From Gammaproteobacteria bacterium UBA5109 (GTDB taxonomy: Bacteria; Pseudomonadota; Gammaproteobacteria; Pseudomonadales; Pseudohongiellaceae): a stretch of 64,000 nt of DNA. The notes beneath the pieces were generated by a model. That model did no database searches. It was not told the origin of the DNA and worked only from the letters and a program-made list of their open reading frames with translations. Shown one piece after another: positions 25,623 to 32,126 of the stretch. The stretch spans positions 62,001-126,000 of the forward strand of contig DHZH01000006.1 in NCBI GenBank assembly GCA_002414385.1. The letters are read 5' to 3'. The first letter of the stretch is position 1; every line of letters begins with the position of its first letter. A program made the translations under genes and the position numbers.

Positions 25623-26015
25623 CTACTCCGGACGCCCGTCTCTGGGATCATAGACAGTACCATCTGCCCAGCGTACATTGCTGTAACTGCCACCGGTACC
25701 GCCGGCGAAAAGTGGAGCAACATTGACGATGATGTTATCGCCTGGCTGCAGACTTTCCGGTGTCCAGCCCTGACGATAGACAGAATTTGCCCCGAAACCT
25801 TCCAGAGTCCACTGTGACTTGCTGCCGTCTGCTTCGGTGACCTCCAGAATAATAAATACATGCGGGTTGGTAAATTGCCACTGCACCACGGTCCCACTGA
25901 GATCCATTGCGCTGTCGAAATCAAACATGGCACGTGAGTGATGCGCCGAAGTGGCCATGGAAAATACGCCCAGAGAAATCAGGATTATGGTCTGGGGAAA
26001 AACACGTTTGAACAT
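25623..26015 (-). CDS. DUF6152 protein, exported, predicted mature N-terminal histidine
   Basis: 130 residues. The signal peptide ends MATSA, and a cleavage at the A-x-A-like site would leave HHSRAMFDFD as the new N-terminus. The body is a small beta-barrel-like domain with QWQFTNPHVFIILEV, SQWTLEGFG and VYRQGWTPESLQPGD, the DUF6152 pattern. The N-terminal His pair and the His in TNPH are shared with the second copy at 27756-28127. It is co-transcribed with the DGRD lipoprotein downstream and probably with the gene at 26084-26770 upstream. No function is established. Confidence 0.82.
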   Translation of the reverse strand: MFKRVFPQTIILISLGVFSMATSAHHSRAMFDFDSAMDLSGTVVQWQFTNPHVFIILEVTEADGSKSQWTLEGFGANSVYRQGWTPESLQPGDNIIVNVAPLFAGGTGGSYSNVRWADGTVYDPRDGRPE

Positions 26016-26083
26016 GCGTGACTCCTTAATTACTGCCGCTTGATATATTGTAAATTATTCCCTAATGGACTTTATTTCCTGTT

Positions 26084-26770
26084 TTATCGCGGGACGGCGT
26101 TGGCATATAGCTCCACATCAGAGATGTTGCTCCAGCCGGCATTACCGTGCCCGCCACCGGAGGCCAGATTGGCGAAGCCGACTTCATCTATAAGGCTCAG
26201 ATCCGGTTCGGCAATTGCACTGCCCACCACGACTTCATTCGGGTCGAGCAAGAACCAGTCCTGATTGTCGTATGCCACTTCCACACTCATGAATGCACCA
26301 TGGGTTTGTATGGCCTGGCTGCCAATAGCCAGGGTTCCATCAGCCAGTTTAATCACCGGATGCAGTTCATGCAGGTTGTTGGTGCGAACGATGGCGCGCA
26401 GGCGTGCCAGCCCGCTCAGATCCAGATAATTGTCAGTGGATTTGAGCATGATGGCCACCGGAGAGCCGGCCAGCCCGGTCCACAGATCGACTCTGCCTTC
26501 GTGTTCATAAACCGTAATGTCCTGAGCCTTGTAACCATACAGACGCAACTCAAGCCCGGGGTTGGTCAGTGCTTCCGGTCCTGCCAGGTAGTAAGAGTCA
26601 GAACGGGCATGTGGGCTGGTCGGATTCCCCAGCGCAGATTCAGCCTGTTGCCAGGTTTCCTGAAAAAGCAGAGTCGGGCGTTCCTGGGCAAAACTGAAGC
26701 TGCTCAGATACAAAAGCATGGCGATCAGGCAGGCCCCTGCAGTTTTTATATTCCGGCTTGTGATAAACAT
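26084..26770 (-). CDS. Exported protein of unknown function (beta-sandwich-like)
   Basis: 228 residues with a signal peptide ending FSFAQE. The mature protein is beta rich, with LLFQETWQQAESALGNPTSP, then YYLAGPEALTNPGLELRLYG, HEGRVDLWTGLAGSPVAIML and a final GHGNAGWSNISDVELYAN. That shape recalls laminin-G/concanavalin-like carbohydrate-binding or DUF1080-like domains, but I cannot assign a family. It lies 68 bp upstream of a DUF6152 gene on the same strand, so it probably belongs to that operon. Confidence 0.65.
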   Translation of the reverse strand: MFITSRNIKTAGACLIAMLLYLSSFSFAQERPTLLFQETWQQAESALGNPTSPHARSDSYYLAGPEALTNPGLELRLYGYKAQDITVYEHEGRVDLWTGLAGSPVAIMLKSTDNYLDLSGLARLRAIVRTNNLHELHPVIKLADGTLAIGSQAIQTHGAFMSVEVAYDNQDWFLLDPNEVVVGSAIAEPDLSLIDEVGFANLASGGGHGNAGWSNISDVELYANAVPR

Positions 26771-26864
26771 GAGAGGTCTCTTGTTATTGTTATTTTGAGT
26801 GCATGTTATGCTTTTGAGGCCTGATTCTAACCTACAATCAGGAAAAGAGGCTATGCCTTGCAGC

Positions 26865-26879
26865 CGGGCAACTTGCCCG
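26865..26879. promoter_or_regulatory. Inverted repeat in divergent promoter region
   Basis: CGGGCAA-C-TTGCCCG is a perfect 7-bp inverted repeat in the 157 bp between the divergent operons at 26084 (minus) and 26928 (plus). It is a possible operator shared by both DGRD/DUF6152 operons. The evidence is position and symmetry only. Confidence 0.35.
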
Positions 26880-26927
26880 AAATCCTGGATTATGGGACAG
26901 TTGAAATAAAATATTTACGGAGCAGTA

Positions 26928-27737
26928 ATGGTAGTTAAATCCAGATTCACGTTGCCGGTCCTGATGCTCTGTCTGAGCCTGCCCTTGTTTGCCCAGGATA
27001 ACGATAATTCCCTGCCCGACTGGAGTGGCGCCTGGGAAAGGCTCGGTCATTCCGTTTTTGATCCGTCTACGGTTGTGGGTGAGGGCTTGTCCGGCAGTCC
27101 CGGTGTTAGGGAGTTTCCGCCCTATAATGCAGAATGGGAGGCCAAATACGAACGCAATCTTGCTCTGCGCGATGCGGGCATGTTGCCTGATCCGATTTCA
27201 GTGTGTGGCACTCCGACCGGTTTCCCGCGCCTTCTGAATATGCCGGACCTTTATGAATTTGCAGTAACCCGGGATCAGGTCTGGATCATTCAGGAAAACG
27301 GCCCCAACCTGATGCGTATTTATACCGACGGGCGTGATCATCTGCCACCTGATATGCGCTGGGGAACCTATACCGGCGATTCTGTTGGACACTGGGAAGG
27401 CGATACCCTGGTGTTTGAAACAATCAGCCTGCTCAGCTCTGAAGAAGGCCGTACGATACTGGATCGTTCCGGTGCCATACTCAGTGACGCCGCCCGCATA
27501 GAAACCCGCATGGGCAAAATCGAGGAAGATATCATCGAAATCCGGATGACCATTCATGATGAAAAGGCCTTTACCGAACCCTGGGTGGTTACCCGGCAAT
27601 ACCAGCGCCTGCCGGAAGAGACACGGGTTTATGATTATGCCTGTGCGCAAAACCAGCGCAATCCGGTTGACCTGGAAACCGGCCGCACCCTGACGCTGGA
27701 TTCCGACGGTGAAATTCTTGATCGCGATGTGGATTAA
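26928..27737 (+). CDS. Exported DGRD-signature protein, first gene of a DUF6152 pair
   Basis: 269 residues with a signal peptide (cleavage near LFAQD). Motif order matches its paralogues: LPDWSGAWERLG, Cys in VCGTPTGFPRLL, MRIYTDGRDHLPPDM, GDSVGHWEGDTLVFETISLL, AFTEPWVVTRQYQR and YDYACAQNQ. The DUF6152 gene follows after 18 bp. Gene order here is DGRD then DUF6152, the reverse of the minus-strand operon, so the two pairs are not a simple duplication. The family is widespread in environmental bacteria as I remember it, but is unnamed. Confidence 0.75.
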   Translation: MVVKSRFTLPVLMLCLSLPLFAQDNDNSLPDWSGAWERLGHSVFDPSTVVGEGLSGSPGVREFPPYNAEWEAKYERNLALRDAGMLPDPISVCGTPTGFPRLLNMPDLYEFAVTRDQVWIIQENGPNLMRIYTDGRDHLPPDMRWGTYTGDSVGHWEGDTLVFETISLLSSEEGRTILDRSGAILSDAARIETRMGKIEEDIIEIRMTIHDEKAFTEPWVVTRQYQRLPEETRVYDYACAQNQRNPVDLETGRTLTLDSDGEILDRDVD

Positions 27738-27755
27738 TCAGGAGAGTAAAAAGCG

Positions 27756-28127
27756 ATGAAATTCAACAATATACTTTTTGGCTATGTGCTACTGACTATG
27801 AGCCACTCGCTTGCTGCCCATCACTCAACGGCCATGTTTGACCAGACCCAGGTCAAGGAATTTACCGGCACGGTCAAGGAATTTCAGTTCACCAATCCGC
27901 ATTCCTGGATTCAGATTTTTAACGATGAAAACGGCGAACAGGTGGAATGGTCCCTGGAATGGGATAGCCCCAACCGGCTGGCCCGCGAAGGCGTCAGGCC
28001 CGCGATGTTTTCACCGGGGGCCGAGGTCACCATCCGTATCTACCCCATGAAAGACGGCGCTCCGGCAGGCCTGTTTATCGGTGCACGCTTTGCTGATGGC
28101 AGCACTGTGGGCCGCTGGGAAGAATAG
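27756..28127 (+). CDS. DUF6152 protein, exported, predicted mature N-terminal histidine
   Basis: 123 residues. The signal peptide ends SHSLAA, leaving HHSTAMFDQTQV after a likely cleavage. Then come FQFTNPHSWIQIFND, VEWSLEWDSPNRLAREGV and FSPGAEVTIRIYPMKDG, the DUF6152 pattern. The copy at 25623-26015 shares the HHS-x-AMFD start, the FTNPH motif, a W-S/T-L-E strand and an R-x-G segment. GGAG is well placed before the ATG. It is the second gene of the plus-strand DGRD/DUF6152 operon. Its role is unknown. Confidence 0.82.
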   Translation: MKFNNILFGYVLLTMSHSLAAHHSTAMFDQTQVKEFTGTVKEFQFTNPHSWIQIFNDENGEQVEWSLEWDSPNRLAREGVRPAMFSPGAEVTIRIYPMKDGAPAGLFIGARFADGSTVGRWEE

Positions 28128-28328
28128 TCATTCCGGCCGCTGTTGGCACAGCAAAAATTTCTTAAAAAAAATATTTCTTTTTCCCTGTAATGGGTATATA
28201 AAGCCTCCCACGCACGTGTCTATGGCCCCTGAGATCGTTCAGATTTGTGGTTATGCAACGGCGTAAACGTTTTTAGACCGGGGCGGATCATCCCGATCCC
28301 AACCGCCGAGATTTGAAAGGGTTTGCGT

Positions 28329-28418
28329 ATGAAACGTAATGTTGCTAAACGCTGGGGCCGAATTTGCCCCTTAAGTGTCCTTAGCGCCTCTTTTCAAACA
28401 AAACACTGTTTGAAATAG
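28329..28418 (+). CDS. Putative 29-residue leader peptide of the polyamine operon
   Basis: The ORF starts MKRNVAKRWGRICPLSVLSA and ends FQTKHCLK. GAAAGGG lies 7 bases before its ATG. Its TAG stop is 10 bases before the decarboxylase ATG, and its last ten codons encode the left arm, loop and right arm of the hairpin at 28388-28420. This geometry matches regulatory upstream ORFs such as E. coli speFL in front of speF, although the peptide sequence is different. The N-terminal half is rich in Arg and Lys. The 200 bp before the leader (28128-28328) show further GC-rich inverted repeats (GGCGG...CCGCC) but no other gene. Confidence 0.6.
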   Translation: MKRNVAKRWGRICPLSVLSASFQTKHCLK

Positions 28419-28420
28419 AG
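28388..28420 (+). promoter_or_regulatory. Hairpin sequestering the decarboxylase ribosome-binding site
   Basis: TTTCAAACA and TGTTTGAAA (28392-28400 and 28407-28415) form a perfect 9-bp stem with a 6-base loop. The stem is extended by CTCT (28388-28391) pairing with AGAG (28417-28420) past one bulged T. AGAG is the only purine-rich stretch at SD distance from the ATG at 28429, so it would be masked. Ribosomes finishing the leader ORF would open the stem. Confidence 0.65.
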
Positions 28421-28428
28421 ACGCAGAA

Positions 28429-29622
28429 ATGACCAATAAATTAATGCAGCGCAATGCGCTGCCAGCTACTGCTTTTCCTCTAGGTAATCCAGACTGGGTT
28501 CTGGGTACGCTTGTTCGCGAGCGTCGCCCGGTGCTGCCACTTTACGTGGTCTATCCGGAACGTATTGCCGAGGCCGCTCGCCAGTTTATCTCCCTGTTTC
28601 CGGGCACGGCAGCTTTTGCCGTGAAAACCAATCCGGATATCACCGTGATGCAAAGTCTGCTGCAGGGCGGCATCAAGGCCTTTGATGTTGCTTCACTGGA
28701 AGAAATCAAACTGGTGAGATCGCATTCACCGACCGCCGAATTACATTTTATGCACCCGGTTAAAATGCCGGAGCATATTCGTGCGGCATATTTTGATTAC
28801 GGTGTTCGGCATTTTGTACTGGATCATGAAGAAGAACTGTACAAGATCATGCGTGAAACCGATCTGGCTCAGGACCTCAACCTGACCGTACGTATCGCTT
28901 TACCGAAAAACGATAGCGCCCTGATTGATTTTTCTGCCAAGTTCGGCGCGAGCTATAAAGAAGCGCTTGAACTACTGGAGATGTGCCGTCCGGTTTCCAA
29001 AGTGCTGGGCATCAGTTTCCACGTAGGTACGCAAAGCACTGACCCGGAATCATGGCGCCGTGCCATTAGCTATGCTGCGAAACTGATTAAAACCAGTGAT
29101 GTGCCGGTCGACAGTCTTAATGTAGGCGGTGGATTTCCAGTGCCTTATGTTGGTGATTCCCTGAGCAGTCTTGAAGAATACATGCAGACAATTACAGAGA
29201 CCTTAAATGAAGAAAAGCTTTCTCACCTGGAGTTGATGGCGGAACCTGGTCGAGTGCTGGTCGCTAAAGGAGCACAACTGGTTACCCGTGTAGAGCTTTG
29301 CAAAGAAAAGCGACTGTATATTAATGACGGCGTCTATGGCGGATTGTTCGATGCGGCTTCCTGGGTTGGAACCCAGTATCCGGTTACGGCAATTTCCAGT
29401 GACCGGCCGTTTGACGGTGACATGGATGATTATACTCTGGCCGGACCGACCTGTGATTCACTGGACATGATGGCAGGACCCTTTAATTTGCCAGCAGATA
29501 TCGGCATGGGTGACTGGATTGTATTTAACAATGTGGGAGCTTACAGCCAGACTTTGCGCAGTGACTTTAATGGCTTTGGTCATGCAGATAAAGTCTGCAT
29601 TTATTCAGAGGAAGGAAAATAA
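28429..29622 (+). CDS. Type III ornithine/lysine decarboxylase (PLP, alanine racemase fold)
   Basis: 397 residues. The PLP lysine is in AAFAVKTNPD (Lys66). HVGTQ and the glycine loop NVGGGFP bind the phosphate, MAEPGR carries the conserved Glu, and GPTCDSLDMM holds the catalytic Cys342 of the partner subunit. It belongs to the eukaryote-like ODC/LDC class and makes putrescine or cadaverine in the cytoplasm. It is the first structural gene of a four-gene polyamine operon, and its stop codon shares one base with the SET gene start (TAATG). Expression is probably controlled by the leader ORF and hairpin upstream. Ornithine versus lysine preference cannot be settled by eye. Confidence 0.92.
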   Translation: MTNKLMQRNALPATAFPLGNPDWVLGTLVRERRPVLPLYVVYPERIAEAARQFISLFPGTAAFAVKTNPDITVMQSLLQGGIKAFDVASLEEIKLVRSHSPTAELHFMHPVKMPEHIRAAYFDYGVRHFVLDHEEELYKIMRETDLAQDLNLTVRIALPKNDSALIDFSAKFGASYKEALELLEMCRPVSKVLGISFHVGTQSTDPESWRRAISYAAKLIKTSDVPVDSLNVGGGFPVPYVGDSLSSLEEYMQTITETLNEEKLSHLELMAEPGRVLVAKGAQLVTRVELCKEKRLYINDGVYGGLFDAASWVGTQYPVTAISSDRPFDGDMDDYTLAGPTCDSLDMMAGPFNLPADIGMGDWIVFNNVGAYSQTLRSDFNGFGHADKVCIYSEEGK

Positions 29623-30065
29623 TGTTACATGTTATGACCTATGTAGCACCAAGCAGCATTCATGGACTGGGTGTGTTTACTGCAGCGCCTGTTGCAAAAG
29701 GCACACTGATCTGGACTTTTGAAGAATATTTTGACCGGCGTTATGATGAAGCGCAATTTCAGGCATTGCACCCGGTTATCCATGAGTACTTCAAAGTGTA
29801 CGGTTATCGCGATAAACATGACGGATTTTATTACATGACAGTGGATAATGATCGCTTTACCAATCATTCAGAAACACCGAACACCTGTGTTGATTCCCTT
29901 GGGAACTGTTATGCTCTGAAAGATATCGCATGCAATGAAGAGTTGACGGCAGACTATCGTGAATTCTATACGGACCTGGAGCAGTTAGGGCCGTTCATGA
30001 GCAATGAATTAAATAATGAAATGATGAGCAAGATAAACACTGAGGTGAATTATGCAGCAAGCTAA
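29622..30065 (+). CDS. SET-domain protein, putative lysine methyltransferase
   Basis: 147 residues, a minimal SET domain: SIHGLGVFTAAPVAKGTLIW, the central MTVDNDRFTNHSETPNTCVD (matching the NHS-x-x-PN core that binds S-adenosylmethionine) and DIACNEELTADYREFY (matching the EEL-x-x-DY motif). The catalytic Tyr is probably in ADY. Its position between a decarboxylase and a DHS-like enzyme, with a 1-base overlap before and a 14-base overlap after, ties it to polyamine metabolism. The substrate is unknown: a protein lysine or a polyamine amino group are both possible. Confidence 0.9.
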   Translation: MLHVMTYVAPSSIHGLGVFTAAPVAKGTLIWTFEEYFDRRYDEAQFQALHPVIHEYFKVYGYRDKHDGFYYMTVDNDRFTNHSETPNTCVDSLGNCYALKDIACNEELTADYREFYTDLEQLGPFMSNELNNEMMSKINTEVNYAAS

Positions 30066-31098
30066 AAAAGTTCAGGACTCGCGCAAGGCAGAGCTTTTAT
30101 CAAAAGAAGTTCAGCATATTGACATCAAGTCTTTTGATGCGCGTCCTATCATTGATGGCATGCGTGGTATGTCATTCACCTCGCGTGATACTGCGCGTGC
30201 GGCTGAAATTTATAACATGATGCTGGCTGATAAAGAATGTGCTGTGGTGCTGACCCTGGCCGGTTCAACTTCGGCTGGTGGCTGTATGGATCTGTATGCG
30301 GAGCTGATCAGTAACAACATGGTTGACTGCATTGTCTCCACCGGCGCCTCTATTGTTGATATGGATTTCTTTGAAGGACTGGGCTTCAAGCATTATCAGG
30401 CGCAAAGTGAAGTCGATGATCGTGAATTGCGCGAGCTGTACATTGACCGCATTTATGACACCTATATTGATGAGGAAGACCTGCAGGCATGTGATCATAC
30501 GATTCTGGAAATCGCCAATTCACTGGAGCCGCGTCCTTATTCCAGCCGCGAGTTTATCTGGCATATGGGTAAATACCTGAGTGAAAAAGGCAAAAAAGCC
30601 AATTCACTGGTGAAGCTGGCCTATGAGCATGATGTGCCGATTTTCTGCCCGGCATTTACGGATTCTTCAGCTGGATTTGGCCTGGTCAAACACCAGGTGG
30701 AAAATCCCGGCAATTATATGAGTATTGATTCGATTGCCGATTTTCGTGAACTGACCGAGCTGAAAATTCATGCCGGTACAACCGGTCTGTTAATGATCGG
30801 TGGTGGTGTGCCCAAGAATTTCGTGCAGGACACTGTGGTCTGTGCCGAGATTCTGGGCAAGGATGCAGACATGCACAAATACGCCATTCAGATTACCGTG
30901 GCTGATGTTCGTGACGGCGCCTGTTCGTCTTCGACATTGAAAGAAGCCTGTAGCTGGGGCAAAGTCGATGTGACTTATGAGCAGATGGTATTCGCCGAAG
31001 CCGGCAGTGTCATGCCGCTGATTGCCTCAGACGCCTATCACCGCGGCCAATGGAAAAACCGTAAACAGTGGCAGCTTGCCAGGGTTCTTCAGTCGTGA
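30052..31098 (+). CDS. Deoxyhypusine synthase-like enzyme (polyamine aminobutyltransferase)
   Basis: 348 residues. Fold signatures are LTLAGSTSAGG, DCIVSTGASIVDMDFFE, IFCPAFTDSSAGFG, MIGGGVPKNFVQD and the active-site segment EACSWGKVDV with the imine-forming Lys304. These follow deoxyhypusine synthase closely. Bacteria lack eIF5A, so DHS homologues are thought to move an aminobutyl group onto putrescine or agmatine, giving homospermidine or its bis-guanidino form. Placement next to a decarboxylase and a ureohydrolase supports that. It overlaps the SET gene by 14 bases and the ureohydrolase start by 4. Confidence 0.9.
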   Translation: MQQAKKVQDSRKAELLSKEVQHIDIKSFDARPIIDGMRGMSFTSRDTARAAEIYNMMLADKECAVVLTLAGSTSAGGCMDLYAELISNNMVDCIVSTGASIVDMDFFEGLGFKHYQAQSEVDDRELRELYIDRIYDTYIDEEDLQACDHTILEIANSLEPRPYSSREFIWHMGKYLSEKGKKANSLVKLAYEHDVPIFCPAFTDSSAGFGLVKHQVENPGNYMSIDSIADFRELTELKIHAGTTGLLMIGGGVPKNFVQDTVVCAEILGKDADMHKYAIQITVADVRDGACSSSTLKEACSWGKVDVTYEQMVFAEAGSVMPLIASDAYHRGQWKNRKQWQLARVLQS

Positions 31099-32012
31099 GA
31101 CAGGTTGCTCTGAAAATGGGCAGCGAGCTGGAATTCATGGCTCCGGAAGACGGTTTTCTGGGGCTGTCCGGCGCGGACGCGTTTAATGCGGAGCAGGCCA
31201 AAGCCTGGATTCTGCCCTTTGGCCTGGAAGAATCTGTTTCCTATGGCGGCGGAACAGCACTGGGTCCGCAGGCTATTCTGGATGCCTCGCACCAGGTGGA
31301 ACTTTTTGACGAAGTATTCTGGTCCGAACCATTTCGCAAATACGGCGTGGCAACACTGTGCCAGCCGCAAATCGCCGCTTCCCTGCCCCGGGTGATGGAA
31401 GATCTGGATCGGCATGTACAGACCATTCTGGATCACGGTAAGTTTCCGCTTGTTCTGGGGGGTGAGCATTCACTGACAGCAGGCACCATTCGTCCCTTTA
31501 GTCGCGCGTATGAGCAGATCACCATTCTGCAGTTTGATGCCCATGCCGATTTGCGTGATGGTTATGAAGACGAGCCATATTCTCACGCGGCGGCAATGTG
31601 CCGCTGTCTGGATCATGACAACGTGCGTCTGGTATCAGTCGGTATTCGCAACATTTCCGCTGGCGAAGTTCCCTTCCTGGAAGCCAACAGGGATCGTATC
31701 AGTATTTTCTGGGCCAAGGATAAAAACAGGTGGACGGCACAGCAGGTAGCAGAGGCGGTGGGCAAGGGCCCGGTTTATGTCAGCGTTGACCTCGACGGTT
31801 TTGATTCCTCACTGATGGCCGCTACCGGCACCCCGGAGCCTGGCGGGCTGTTCTGGCAGGACGTTATGGATGTGCTTGAGGCCGTTGCCGCACAGGCGCA
31901 GATTGTCGGGGCTGATGTGGTGGAACTGGCGCCGCGTCCGGAACTGCATGCCTGTGATTTTCTCAGTGCCAAGCTGGTCTACAAAATTCTCAATTATTCC
32001 CTGGCCCGCTAA
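31095..32012 (+). CDS. Agmatinase-like ureohydrolase
   Basis: About 305 residues from a GTG at 31095 that overlaps the DHS stop (GTGA); an ATG at 31116 is the alternative. The metal-binding motifs are LGGEHS, FDAHADLRDGY and VSVDLDGFDSSLMAATGTPE, which together hold the usual His and Asp ligands of the binuclear Mn site. The third motif has DSS in place of the more common DP. It probably removes urea from agmatine or a guanidino polyamine made by the DHS-like enzyme. It is the last gene of the polyamine operon, followed by a strong terminator. Confidence 0.9.
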   Translation: MRQVALKMGSELEFMAPEDGFLGLSGADAFNAEQAKAWILPFGLEESVSYGGGTALGPQAILDASHQVELFDEVFWSEPFRKYGVATLCQPQIAASLPRVMEDLDRHVQTILDHGKFPLVLGGEHSLTAGTIRPFSRAYEQITILQFDAHADLRDGYEDEPYSHAAAMCRCLDHDNVRLVSVGIRNISAGEVPFLEANRDRISIFWAKDKNRWTAQQVAEAVGKGPVYVSVDLDGFDSSLMAATGTPEPGGLFWQDVMDVLEAVAAQAQIVGADVVELAPRPELHACDFLSAKLVYKILNYSLAR

Positions 32013-32045
32013 TTTTTTCTTGCTGACTGAATATCAGTTTCCCCT

Positions 32046-32081
32046 GTAAAGGCCGGTTCAATCCCGGCCTTTACTGTTTTA
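32046..32081 (+). terminator. Rho-independent terminator of the polyamine operon
   Basis: GTAAAGGCCGG and CCGGCCTTTAC make a perfect 11-bp stem with a 7-base loop, followed by TGTTTT. It lies between the ureohydrolase stop and the convergent M28 peptidase. Confidence 0.85.
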
Positions 32082-32126
32082 CCCTGGCGTTAAAAACCTT
32101 GACTGCAATCTCTCTCCAGACCTTTG

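Noticed and set aside
10591..28128. Genomic island inserted at tRNA-Arg
   Set aside because: No integrase, no direct repeat of the tRNA 3' end, and the gene content is a normal mixed set; only the tRNA location hints at it.
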